DNA of 64,000 nucleotides from Flaveria trinervia (Eukaryota > Streptophyta > Magnoliopsida > Asterales > Asteraceae): contig CM046451.1 in NCBI GenBank assembly GCA_025506515.1, forward strand, positions 40,939,701 to 41,003,700. Reading direction: 5' to 3'. The notes below the pieces were generated by a model. The model saw nothing but the letters and a program-made list of their open reading frames with translations. It had not been told where the DNA came from and did no database searches. Positions 23,646-33,639 of this stretch are shown piece after piece. Made by a program: the position numbers and the translations under genes. Position 1 is the stretch's first letter, and every line of letters begins with the position of its first letter.

Positions 23646-24265
23646 AGTTTCTTTGAATGTGTAGGGTGTCCGCTACAACGCTAACACTAATACCTGGATT
23701 ATTGATAGTGGGGCGTCCACGCACATGACAGGGAATTCGTCCCTCCTTTTCAATGTCAAACAAATCAGAAGGTGACATGTTTCATTTTCTGGGAACAAAG
23801 GAGGCTACATCACAACACAAGGCGAAGTGGGAAACGAGAAAGTAAAGTTTGACAAGGTCAACTATGTTCAACAACTATAGAACAACTTACTTTTAGTCTC
23901 CATGTTGAAGTGATAAAGGATTTAAAGTTGTATTTGAGAATAAGAAGTGCTACATGTTGAAGAAGGACTATGTGATTGAGGAGGATAAGGTTCTTATTTT
24001 AGCTTCAAGATATAACGATTTGTATGTCTTGGATCTATAAAAACATCCACAACTGATCACACGGTTCAATGCTTCTTGACAAAGGCAACTGAGAGGGACT
24101 CAGTCTCATGGCATAGAAGAATGGGACACATCAATCCTAGGAAGATGAATCATCTGGTTTAGAATGATTTAGTAAATAGTGTAATTTTCAAGAACTTTTA
24201 GCTTCCAGACATCTGCATAGCATGTAAAAAAGGGAAATAGACCAAGAAGGTTCATAAGGCAAAGA
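23646..24265 (+). pseudogene. copia protease and pre-integrase region
   Basis: TWIIDSGASTHMTGNSSLLF near 23692-23750 is the aspartic protease box, with D-S-G-A intact. A flap-like GNKGGYITTQGEV follows. Pre-integrase sequence continues with SVSWHRRMGHINPRKM-like wording near 24100-24150 and CIACKKGK near 24213. Stop codons occur at several points, so the polyprotein is not made. Confidence 0.8.
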
Positions 24266-25164
24266 GAGTTAAATCTATTGATATGCCTCTCGACCTTCTA
24301 CACATGGATTTGTTTGGCCCTGTCAGCACAAAGAGCATTGCTGGAGATCTGTATTGCTTTGTAGTAAGGGTTGATTACTCAAGATTCTCTTGGGGGATGT
24401 TTCTGAAAGCCAAATGAGAAACTTTTGAATCATTCAAAAATCTGGTAACTACATTGGAATCATTCTACAAGTTGAAAGTAAGATAGATTCGATCTGAGAA
24501 CGGCATACAGTTCAAGAATCAATGGATGGAGGCATACTGTAGAAAAAGAGGAATTGTTCACCAATTCACTTCTGCCTACACCACACAGATGAATGGCGTT
24601 GCTGAAAGGAAGAATCATAGCTTGATAAAGACTACCAGGACAATGCTTGCTGACTCGAAACTGGCTATTCAATTCTAGAATGAGGCAGTGGCTAATGCTT
24701 GTTACAAGCTTAATTGAGTCCTAGTGATCAAATGACATGGAAAAACATGTTATGAACTACTCCAACGACGTAAACCTAACTTGGAGTATCTAGAACCGTT
24801 TGGAGCATCGTGCATATTGATAAAGAAGACTCAGACTAGGAAGTTCACTGAGAAGGCAGAAGAAGGTATCTTTCAAGGATACAACATACCCGACAAGACA
24901 GTTTATAACAATTCAACGGGTCAGGTACAAGTGTGGTGCAATGTTGATGTTCAAAGATACACCACCCCCTGCTGGGAAAGGACCCTCATTCTTCTTTGAC
25001 TACGATGGATTCTTTAAATCCTTCAATCTGCCGCATTCGCATACAGATGACGAGCTTTCTGCAAGGATGATGTACGCCATTCTAAACAATCCCCTACCAT
25101 GCTTGACATCAACTGGTCCATTAGATAATACTTCTAGCCCTTCAGGGGGAGACCTTGAAGTAAA
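24266..25164 (+). pseudogene. copia integrase
   Basis: Core begins SIDMPLDLLHMDLFGPVSTK with the first Asp, then RVDYSRFSWGMFLKAK, RSENGIQFKNQWMEAYC (Asp mutated context) and TTQMNGVAERKNHSLIK with the Glu. The C-terminal part (24781-24999) reads YLEPFGASCILIKKTQTRKF, then EGIFQGYN. After a frameshift, 24941-25171 gives a Ser/Pro linker ending SSPSGGDLEVNG. Nothing of RT follows. Confidence 0.8.
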
Positions 25165-25763
25165 TGGTTAGGTCGGTTGGATCGATAAACATCCGAGCAT
25201 GTTCTTGACGGAAGGATAAATAACAACACAAACCAAAAGTCAAACAATAATATGAACTATAATTGAATGGTTTCATTGATAAAACCTAACGATTACAAGC
25301 TCGTTACAACATAAGAATCAAGACTCATGGCAAGGGGAACATCGAGCATGATCTCCCCTCTCATCCGGCAGCCCTAGGCTCCCGGGCACACTCTCTCTAA
25401 AACCCTTAATCTCTATACACATTGAAACTGTAAATATAGGCCTCGACCCATATTAGATGTGACTGGGCCCATTTGTGCGATTGGGCCATGCGTATGGTTC
25501 AATCGTATGACTGGACCATGCGTATGGTTCAATCGTACGATGGGACTATACTTATGGTTCAGTCTTACGAATGTCCCAATCGCATCTCTTAGTCGCACGG
25601 CTGGTCCATTAGCATGGCTCAGTCATACGACTGAGTCTCATTCACATATGCTCCTGCGAATGACCCAGTTTCATGTGTTTACAACATATCAGGTGTATTA
25701 CATTAAGCCTAGACTATTCAACAAGCGATGGACACACTATATATGACTATATATGCTCCAACA
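25165..25763 (-). repeat. - strand LTR (3' side) of another element
   Basis: On the - strand it starts TGTTGGAGCATATATAG and ends CCTAACCA. A polypurine tract lies just to the right, marking it as a 3' LTR. Its body is not like 27020-27710, yet it also carries the palindromic array (25455-25660), here with 'ccatgcgtatgg' and 'caatcgtacgat' words. Confidence 0.7.
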
Positions 25764-26478
25764 AATTCCCCCTCGGACGTTGCTTGCGAATAGTAGATAA
25801 AACCTCTTATAATCTTTAGTCAATCTTTGCTCTGGTTTCCAATAGAATCAAAAAAAAACCATATTAGCCAATGTTGCCGATCTGTCAGGTTGCTACCGTA
25901 TCCTTGAAAATGAATTTAGACACAATAGCTTTCGTTTACTTTGTAGAACACCATCATAGCAGTAAGATTCCCCATATGACTGATTTTTCAAGATAAGGAC
26001 ATGAATAGTTTTCCATTGCTTCAATCTTCACACAGGCTAACCTGATTAACATCAACACCTATAGAAATTCCCCCTCACATTTAGCATATCCCAATATATA
26101 GACATTGTGTTCTCCTGGCGTCTTCACACAGGGTATTGGGCAAAAGGTTGAAGGTTCCATTCCACAGCTGACAATATTAAACAAATCCGCATGCATGTAG
26201 ATTCATCATCAAAAACCTGCTCACATCATCACTTTCTCATTGCGTCTTCAATTTCTCTATACATGGATTCCCCCTAAGAATGAGAATCCTCTCTGTGTGG
26301 ATAAATATAACTTGTTTGGCCCATAAGTAGTCAGATGCTCCTCACTATCCCACAAAATCAGCACCGACTGCTGATATCTTCTCTTCTCTCTTTCGTGTTC
26401 CAACTACATTCACCTATTCTGGAAGTCCGACGAATAATGGGGTATACATCGAACTTATTTGACAAAAGAACCTTAGGG
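25764..26478 (-). other. Polypurine tract and non-coding internal sequence
   Basis: The - strand reads CCGAGGGGGAATT next to the LTR. Further 'attccccct' words occur near 26065 and 26270. I see no coding homology. The sequence is probably the 3' non-coding part of a retroelement; which one is unclear because the LTRs on the two sides differ. Confidence 0.5.
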
Positions 26479-27005
26479 TGAATATGCTTTGCTCATCCTC
26501 AAATCTGTGCAAGAAGCAGTTCCAGACTCAGGGTATACGTCGAACTTTTTTTTTTGGTCTAGAACAAATGCGGATGAGTCAATGCGGATGGCTCATTCAT
26601 GCGATTGAACATACGACTGGTCCAGTCGCACGATTGAACATACGACTCGTCAAGTCGCACGAATAGTCCATTAGCATGGTCTATTGGTACGAATGGTCCA
26701 TTCGCATGGCCCAGTCGCATGAACAGGTCTGCACGCAGATTTTCAGATCTGCAGCCGCTAGGGCTGCCCAAACCCTAATCTTATGAATTTTACATGAAAC
26801 GAACCAACATAGACATCATAAGATTCACAGGGGTGATTGGAACGTGGTTTCGAGTTCAATTTTAACATAGAAACACCACACGTAGCAAGATCTGAGCAAA
26901 ACACGAAGAACACGAAGTTGGTTTAACTTCAAGATCTGAAATTTGATCTAGAAATAAAGAGCTTGGGTTGCTAGAATGAATGTGAGATCATTCAAGCAGT
27001 AACCG
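26479..27005 (-). other. 5' leader with palindromic array, - strand element
   Basis: Lies inside a primer site and LTR on the right. 26575-26740 holds the CGCACGA-type array. 26555-26563 has a T-run. The rest has no open frame. Layout (LTR, primer site, leader, array) mirrors 19868-21084 on the other strand. Confidence 0.6.
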
Positions 27006-27017
27006 ACTCTGATACCA
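27006..27017 (-). promoter_or_regulatory. Primer binding site
   Basis: The - strand reads TGGTATCAGAGT, one base from the usual initiator Met tRNA site, two bases inside the LTR end. Confidence 0.85.
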
Positions 27018-27019
27018 CT

Positions 27020-27710
27020 TATTAGGATGAAACACCAATTGATTAACGTGTTAAACCAAACCAAATAGTGCGGAATCCTATTTGATTGGCGATCCAATCA
27101 GTGACAACGCATGTAGGCATAATAATGTATTAGAATCTAACGTCAAGAATCGATTAGGAATCAATCTACCATGTTCTATGAACTCGGAGTACGAGCTTAG
27201 AGGCTTCTGGATGGCTACGGTACGTCTGGAGTCGAAGTGGATTGAATGCTTATGTTTTTCCACAAATTAGGTGGTATTTATAGGTTAGGATTGCTCATTC
27301 ATGCGACTGAACCATTGGCAAGCATCATTCGTGCGATTGAGCCATGTGGTTGATCCATTCGCACAACTGAGTGTTCAGTCGTGCGATTGAGTCAGTCGCA
27401 TGAAGTTGTTCAAGCGTATAGACTATTTAGGTGCATGGACACTCAGTTGCATGGCCATTCGAACGCATGAGAACTTCACTTAACCGAGTTTGAATGTATT
27501 CATTATTATAACATTATATATGTCAATTCAAACAATCACAAATCTTATAATCATGTCAATATGCGTTAAACAACTCATTAATGAAATATTAAACAAGACA
27601 CATCACAAACAAATATTCTCATTACATTAAGTACCCAATATTACATAAGTGCAAGATATTCAAGACATATTACATTGAGATGAGAATCTAGGTACATATA
27701 TGTATCAACA
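27020..27710 (-). repeat. 5' LTR, 'CGCACGA' family, - strand
   Basis: On the - strand it starts TGTTGATACATATATG and ends CATCCTAATA. It is the same family as 19868-20569: shared start, palindrome-rich U3 (27290-27480), TATA box CTATAAATACC and tail. It interrupts the end of a gypsy pol on its right side. Confidence 0.85.
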
Positions 27711-27919
27711 AGCTTAATTATGTGGAGCAACCCGTGGCGATAATAGATCGTAAAGAGAAGAGGCTAAGGAATAAGTTGGTTCCTTGGTGCGTGTAAAGTG
27801 GAAGCACAAGAAGGGATCAGAATCCACTTGGGAAGTTGAGGAGAAGATGAGGAAACATTACCCTCAACTATTCAGCAACTAACAGGTTTCGAGGACGAAA
27901 CCTAAACAGGGAGTGCACT
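27711..27919 (+). pseudogene. Ty3/gypsy integrase C-terminus (chromodomain end) and polypurine tract
   Basis: Reads VEQPVAIIDRKEKRLRNKLV, then after a one-base shift VKWKHKKGSESTWEVEEKMR and KHYPQLFSN with a stop. This is the end of a chromovirus-type integrase, where the chromodomain helps choose integration sites. 'gaggacgaaacctaaacagggag' type sequence between stop and LTR is typical of such elements. Everything upstream is missing, cut by the LTR at 27710. Confidence 0.85.
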
Positions 27920-28396
27920 TGTAACGCCCGGAATAAAGTTGAAATGAGGAAATTAATAATAATGGGCTTAGCCGAGATTATTTAAAGAAAATAAGTGGGT
28001 AATGGAGTATGGACCGAGTAGACCTCGCGGGTCATCAGTTTGGCGAGTTTAAGGTCCTGAGAATGCCCCATATATATATAAACGGATGAGCTTGAGCAAC
28101 TATCATTTGCAACTCAACATCCTAATTCTAAAGAGAGAGTGTACAGAGAGAAATTGGATAAAATTGGAGAGAATTGAGGATTCAAGGCTCGGTTGATCAC
28201 GGAATTGAAGATTGTGTTTGTGGGCATCCAGACAACAAGAAAACGCCAAGAATCCACGTAAGAAATACCATTTAATCATTTCATTTGATGTAAACCTGGA
28301 TTCTAGGGCTTGGGGTTTTTGAAAGTGGAAATATTCGCTCAAACCTCACGTTTTTGTGTAAGAAAACATGTAAGAAGATTAGATATAGCTTACCTA

Positions 28397-28936
28397 TCTA
28401 TTCTAATAAAAAAAGCTTTTAAGACGCCACTTGTCACAATTCTAGACCATATAATTTTAATTTTTCTGCTTCTCTCTCTTATAAAACAATTACTTTAAAT
28501 ACTTATAATATTATTTAATTTATTTTGAGATTAAAAATCGATTTTCAATAAATTAAGAAAGAGATGATTTTATAAATGATTTTTTATGAAACAAAAAAAC
28601 TAAAATTAGAAGTTATAATAAGAAAACATTTAATATTGATATTTTTTAAAATGATTTGTTTTGCAATAACAAACGATGCCGAGTGGAAGGGCTGTCGCTC
28701 AACGGATAAAAGTTACTCTTAGGATAACATGAATGTTTAGTAAAAATGCAATCAGGGTTTAAAAAAGTTTAAAATAATGGTTTAAAAAAGTTTAAAATAA
28801 TGATATCATTATTTTATTACTTATATTATTACTCATATACAATTTCAGTCGTATCGTTTTATAATTATTATATTTTCATTATTAATTTTTACATTTTATT
28901 TATTCAACCCCTGCAATACACGGGGTTTTAACCTAG
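28397..28936 (+). mobile_element. Short non-autonomous Helitron
   Basis: Begins TCTATTCTAATAAAAAAAGC and ends TTTTAACCTAG, with an A before and a T after, as expected for insertion between A and T. Shortly before the end, 'ccccTGcaataCAcgggg' forms a GC-rich hairpin with one base missing. No Rep/helicase gene, so it is non-autonomous. A 23-bp unit 'gtttaaaaaagtttaaaata' plus 'atg' is repeated twice near 28757-28802. Confidence 0.7.
28684..28730 (+). other. Captured fragment resembling plastid 23S rRNA
   Basis: About 47 bp reading 'ggctgtcgctcaacggataa' and then 'aagttactctt.ggataaca' match, from memory, the domain V segment of bacterial-type (plastid) 23S rRNA near the peptidyl transferase centre. 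It sits inside the Helitron and ends abruptly, consistent with capture of organelle-derived DNA. It is far too short to function. Confidence 0.65.
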
Positions 28937-29039
28937 TTGGGTGATAGACCAAGGTTTTGGATGTAAAATATTGAAGTTTTAGGTCAAAAATGGGTTGGTT
29001 CGTAATTTTAAGCCCGTTTTGTGGAATTAAAGGTTCATC

Positions 29040-29282
29040 GAGCGAAATTACATAGTCGTGCAGCGAAACTATGAAAACTTCCTGCGAAACTATAGTTTTG
29101 CAGGTAGTTTCGCAGACATGGTAATCCAACGAAAGCTGGGCGAAGATGCTAGCGAAACTGCCATCGAAGATGCCAGCAAAACTAGCAGCAAAACAGCTAG
29201 TGAAACTTGCAGCGAAACTGCTGGCGAAACTTGTAGCAAAACTGCTGATCTGGTAGCGAAATTAGTAGCGAAATTAGGTAGA
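29040..29282 (+). repeat. Short irregular repeats in the gypsy LTR
   Basis: About fifteen variants of 'agcgaaactgc' with changing linkers fill this stretch. They read as Ser/Thr/Lys/Glu-rich peptide but only because of the repeat; I do not call a gene. Confidence 0.6.
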
Positions 29283-29290
29283 AATTAAAT

Positions 29291-30134
29291 CCTTTGAGTG
29301 TTAGCTTACCTGTAGGCTGTGTAGAGTGACCCTTGTTTTGAAGGCTGTGTAGACATGATCTAGAACTCTTGGTACTAGAGTTGAAAATTAAGTCTTCAGT
29401 CATCACCACTTCAAATCCTATAGAAATAAATACTTTTTTCTTCTTGGCATTGAAAGTGGCCTTGATCTCTCGAGCATTCTTTGATCTTCTTTTGGCTGCT
29501 ATCATCAAGTTCTTCTTCTTGGTCTTTGTCATCCCTGGTTTCTTGCTCTCCTTAGTAGAGTAGTGACCCTTGTTAGAATGATCTTCTTTACTCTTCTTAG
29601 ATGCATGCTTCACTATCTCCTATTTGTCCTCTTCTTCAGTGGGGTCTATAAGTGGAAGCTCATCTTGACAAGTTCTACAACTTGGAGACCTTACAAAAAG
29701 TAGAGTGCGAGGAGGAGTTATCCCACTAGATCCCACTCCCTGCTTGTTCTCATAACACACTTTTGCATGCAAGGATGAGAATATTATGTTCTTGAAGGTC
29801 TTTTCTATAAGAACACATTTCTCTACCTTGTCTTTGCTGATCACAAGTCAGCCTTTCATTAAGTAAACTTAGTGATGAGATCTTTGATATAAGTCTTGCA
29901 GTTGGTGTGTTCATGTTTGAGAGTGGAAATGGTTTTCTCTAAATCTTCTATTTTAAGTTTGTAAATATTCTCAACTCTTTTGAAATCAGATTTTAAGATG
30001 TTTAAGGACTCAATATTAGATCACATCTCTAACTTATACGACCAATATCTATTAACTTTAGCGATGCACTCTGGGGGACAAAGATGTTTAAATACCTTGG
30101 CTTATTCATGATCTACCATTAGTGTTTGGTTTGG
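29291..30134 (-). pseudogene. SIRE-type gag, - strand copy D, distal part
   Basis: Aligns with + strand gag at 2440-3100, including 'gccaaggtattaaacatctttg' and 'agaagattttgagaaaa.catttcaactct' areas. The 29197-29613 frame gives a very Lys-rich peptide (KKSKEDHSNKGHYSTKESKK). Truncated at about 29290 where it meets the gypsy LTR. It continues on the other side of the solo LTR at 32322. Confidence 0.7.
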
Positions 30135-30765
30135 TGTAACACCCGAATATTTATTATTTTGAAGCCGGTGAAGAAAGAAAAGAAAATAAAGTCCAAAAGT
30201 CGAGGGACCAAACTCGCCAACAAAGAAAAGTTGGGAAATGTGGTGATATTAGTAGGGAGAGGGCAGCCCACTCTCCCCACACATCCCACATTTCAGCTTC
30301 ATAAAGAGAAGAAGAGAGAAAGAAGAGAAAAAGAGGAAAAGTTAGTTCGAGTTGGTTCGGGTCGCCAGAATCGTCGTGAAGCAAGCCAAATCGAAGCTCT
30401 TGTCGTTGTGCTCGTTTATGTGAGTTCTAGAACCCCACTTTTACTTGTTTTCAAACGATTTTGGGGCTGGAAAACATCTGAAATCGTTTTTTTGGGTATG
30501 TGTATGTTGACCCTTTGTGTATGTGTATGTGTATGTATGATACGTTTGTGGCTTGATTGTGAGCTTGTGTGTGCTTGAATGGTGTCGTGATACGCATCCC
30601 TAAGGTTTAGGATGGTCAATTTGGGCTTCAAATGGGTTTGGATGAGTTTGGAGGCCGAAAACCCTCGGCTGCAGTCGGGATGAACTGCATTCTGCATCAG
30701 TTAGGGCTAGGCGACCGACTGGAGGCCGAATGGAGGCCATACGGCCGATTAGGGTGCGATTGGGG

Positions 30766-31050
30766 TCCATTCGCACGATTGAATGTCCATTCGCACGATT
30801 GAATGTCCATTCGCACGATTGAATGTCCATTCGCACGATTGAAAGGCTAGTCGCATGGAGGTCATGCGACTGAAGGTCCAGTCGCATAAGTGCTCATTCG
30901 CATTAATCCCATTTGCATGAGGTCCATCCGCATTGTCCATTCGCAAGACTGGATGTTCATTCGCATAGGTGTTCATCCGCATGAGTCCATTCGCATAGTG
31001 TTCAGTCGCATGGAGGCCATGCGACCGAAGGGTGTCCATACGCCCGAATA
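30766..31050 (+). repeat. Tandem palindromic CGCACGA array
   Basis: Four consecutive units 'gtccattcgcacgattgaat' with 20-bp period, then degenerate units with cgcatgg, cgcataag and cgcaagac forms. Each unit centres on tcgcacga or tcgcatgg. Confidence 0.85.
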
Positions 31051-31439
31051 GGGCTGTTGTACCCGAGGAAGGTGTAGATTGACTTCTGACTTTTGGGGGA
31101 AAGTGCAGATGTAAGTTTTGACGTAAAGGTTCCCATAGAGTTTGTAAGATGACGCTCGAGGCCTTAGAAAGCATGTTGGGCATGATGATGATGATGATGT
31201 TGCATGATTAAGGCTTGTTATGTATGCATGATGTTGCCCTGTATGATGATGAATGTGTATGATATGTTCCTTATAATGATGTATGTTATCTTTCTTGTGG
31301 CCCTATGTGTCATGTTAATGAATAAATGAAGTATTATGTAAAGTAAAGTGAAAGATAATGAAAGGGGAACATAAAGTAAGAATGCATGCATTATTGAATG
31401 ACGAATGAATGAAGGAAAGGCTTACAGGAATACAATGAG

Positions 31440-31842
31440 GTGAGCAACGTGTGGTTGCAAAAGACTCGGATCACAGGCAATCATGGAGATTGCCAATGGG
31501 GGAGCAACGTGTGGTTGCAAAAGACTCGGATCACAGGCAATCATGGAGATTGCCAATGGGGTGAGCAACGTGTGGTTGCAAAAGACTTAGATCATAGGCA
31601 TCATTAAGGTGGCCAGAGAAGGAGGTGAGCAACTCAGTTGTTGCAACAGACTCGGACAACGCGTTATTGTGAAGTTGCCATGAGGTGAGCAACCCTATGG
31701 TTGCAAGAGACTCAGAAAGCATGCTATCGTTAAAACTGGCAATTGGGGTGAGCAACTTTGTGGTTGCAACAAACTCGGTTAGCGTGAAGTCGTTGGGATT
31801 GTTAATGAGGTGAGCGACCCTATTGTCGCAACAGACTCGAAG
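31440..31842 (+). repeat. 60-bp minisatellite with conserved hairpin, seven units
   Basis: Units start at about 31442, 31502, 31563, 31627, 31687, 31750 and 31812. Each has gAGCAAC, 5-6 bases, GTTGCaa, then agactcgg. The arms GCAAC/GTTGC pair perfectly in six units; in the seventh both arms change to GCGAC/GTCGC. Units 1 and 2 are nearly identical and also contain ggcaatc-atgga-gattgcc. Confidence 0.85.
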
Positions 31843-32321
31843 GAACGAACGTATAAAGGAACAAAAGATTACGTATGAAAGAACGAAGTATGAATGAACG
31901 AATGAATGAATGAAGAAGATAATAATGATATTATCTATGTGTACGTACGATGTGTGATCATGTAAAAGTAACAAAGGGTTTTATATGAAAGTAAAGTATG
32001 TTTTGTAATAAAACTAGAACTCACCCATCAACGCTGACTTTTTATATGTTTTCCAGTTGGCAGGTATGTTTGCTGAGGATGGCACACCGTGAAGCTACTC
32101 AGCCCTTTTGGGATGGCATTCTTTTGATTAATGTTTTTGCATTGTAATGCGAACAAGCTATTTTGTAATGAATGTTGCATTAACTTGCAAAAGCATTTAC
32201 ATGGAAATGAAAGTTTGTTTTAGTTTTCCGCTGCGATTTATTAAATACAAATGTAATTATACGTTTTATGTGCGATGAGAACCCAGCTGTAAGCGTCCCG
32301 GGAACGGGGCCTTACATTTGG

Positions 32322-33625
32322 AGAAGCATCTTCTACCTAAAAGCTATAGTCAAAGCCTCCTTCTTTAATAGCAACTGCAGCTTGCTTTTTGGCTTCTTAG
32401 TGTGTGGTGCTCCCTCAATGTAGTTTGGTTTGGGCTGTGCTTGGCCACCATTTGTTCTTGGTGCCATTCACTCCCTAGCAAACTATCCCATCTAGTGATA
32501 ATTATAACACTTCACTTTGCTTTTGTCCAGTCCAAAATTCCACAGAATAGATTGCTAAGAAACATCCTCCATGTCCTCTGCTAGAATTTCTTCGCTCTAT
32601 GAGTGAGAAGATCCATCTACAAGACTATCTCTTTGTGCTCCTGGTCATCCAGAAGGGTGCAGTCCAAATATTCAAGGGTGAAGAGAATGTTTCATGTCCT
32701 TCATCGGCAAACACAAAGGCTAGTGATGAGCTTGTCTCTAGGAATGGGCTTCCTTGGATGTAGCTCTCCCTTGGTGTCTTTGAAAATATGATGAAAGGGA
32801 CCTTTTATGTGTTGTTAGGGTAGAAGATGAGATGATCTTGTGATTCTCTTCAATCCCTTTTAACCAGATGAAAGGCCGAACTCTGCTAATCGTTAGAGTT
32901 ACTAGATGAATTTTGCATGTTCATCTCCATCTGTTAGCCACTAAGAATACCATAAAACTCAGTAAGAGTAAGAGTGTTAAGGTTCTTAGTTTTCTTGATG
33001 ACAACACAATAATGTCTCCATTGTCTAGGAGGAGAGGATGTGCACTTCCTATAAATACCCATGTTCTTAAGAATATCCATAATCTCAACAAAACCTAAAG
33101 TATTCATCAGTCATAGTTCATATGTCTTGTAGGTGAAGTTCGCAAGCTGTTACTTTAAGAGATCCTTCTTGTTCTCTTTTGCTTTAGTGGGCCCCTCATA
33201 CACAAGCTTCAGTGCATCCCATAGTTTTTTATTAGTTTTGCACTTCTTGTAGCCTCTATATATAGTTTGGAAGAGTAATTTGGACGGAAATAATGGCTTC
33301 CTGATCTATATCTATCTTCTTCCTATCTTCTTTAGAATAGTCAGCCACCTCCTTTGGTATCATTGCATCTCTAGCAGGAGCTGAAGAGGTGTTTGGAATG
33401 TGAGCTCTAGAGACAATAGACTCCCACATCCTGGAGTCTTAAGACTTGATGAAACCTTCTATTCTTTGGCACCAAGCATTAAACTTTAGGATTGATCAGT
33501 GGGGACTTTGTCATGGTACTAATTTCCATATTAGCCTTTGTGATAGCTTCCATCACAGATGTTAAGTGATTTGTGGAAGTGAGGGATTTTAAGATTGTGA
33601 GATCATAAAAGAAAGTGCCAGGAAT
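32322..33625 (-). pseudogene. SIRE-type gag, - strand copy D, proximal part
   Basis: On the - strand this parallels 900-2440: the 'aagggagagctacatc.aaggaagccc' area, the zinc-knuckle area and the 'ttgactatagcttttaggtagaaga' stretch. Between 32800 and 33600 lies the N-terminal gag, which copy A has lost; LWDALKLVYEGPTKAK-like wording is visible near 33190-33240 (from the - strand), typical of the UBN2 gag core. Many stops. Confidence 0.65.
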
Positions 33626-33637
33626 GCTTTAAAACCA
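33626..33637 (-). promoter_or_regulatory. Degraded primer binding site
   Basis: The - strand reads TGGTTTTAAAGC, three mismatches from the initiator Met tRNA site, two bases from the LTR end. Confidence 0.65.
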
Positions 33638-33639
33638 AC

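Larger units (their letters stand above)
19868..25164 (+). mobile_element. + strand copia element, 5' LTR through INT, truncated
   Basis: Contains LTR, primer site, long leader, SIRE-like gag, PR and INT in order. It is inserted in the integrase of the - strand element (left flank tttct). At 25164 it stops in the region after INT, where a - strand LTR begins; RT, RH and its own 3' LTR are not seen in the window. Confidence 0.8.
27920..29290 (+). repeat. Ty3/gypsy 3' LTR, split by a Helitron
   Basis: Starts TGTAACGCCCGGAATAAAG right after the polypurine tract. A TATA-like 'atatatatataaac' lies near 28070-28083. The part right of the Helitron (28937-29285) has many 'gcgaaactgc' and 'gcgaaatta' words. 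The right limit is not a clean CA end and gag sequence starts near 29290, so it is probably truncated. Confidence 0.65.
30135..32316 (+). repeat. Giant gypsy-type solo LTR (2.18 kb)
   Basis: Starts TGTAACACCCGAATATT and ends GGGGCCTTACA, flanked on both sides by a perfect 5-bp duplication TTTGG (30130-30134 and 32317-32321). When it is set aside, gag sequence on the two sides is continuous relative to copy A. No internal domain is present, so it is a solo LTR left by recombination. It carries two striking repeat arrays (30766-31050 and 31440-31842). Orientation is taken from the TGTAACACCCG start. No gene is supported inside it. Confidence 0.9.

Noticed and set aside
25140..25160. 'cttcagggggagacc' as polypurine tract and 3' end of the + strand copia
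   Set aside because: It is in frame as the INT-RT linker (SSPSGGDLEVNG) and no matching 3' LTR follows.
30766..31050. CRISPR-like array of palindromic repeats
   Set aside because: Units are 20 bp with no unique spacers, they degenerate quickly, there are no cas genes, and the DNA is plant.
30126..31183. Several open frames of 90-150 codons in the giant LTR
   Set aside because: They translate G/T-rich or repeat sequence within an LTR, differ in all frames, and have no domain or start context.
31180..31200. gatgatgatg microsatellite and gtgtatgtgtatg run near 30520 as special elements
   Set aside because: Ordinary simple-sequence repeats; no link to structure or genes.
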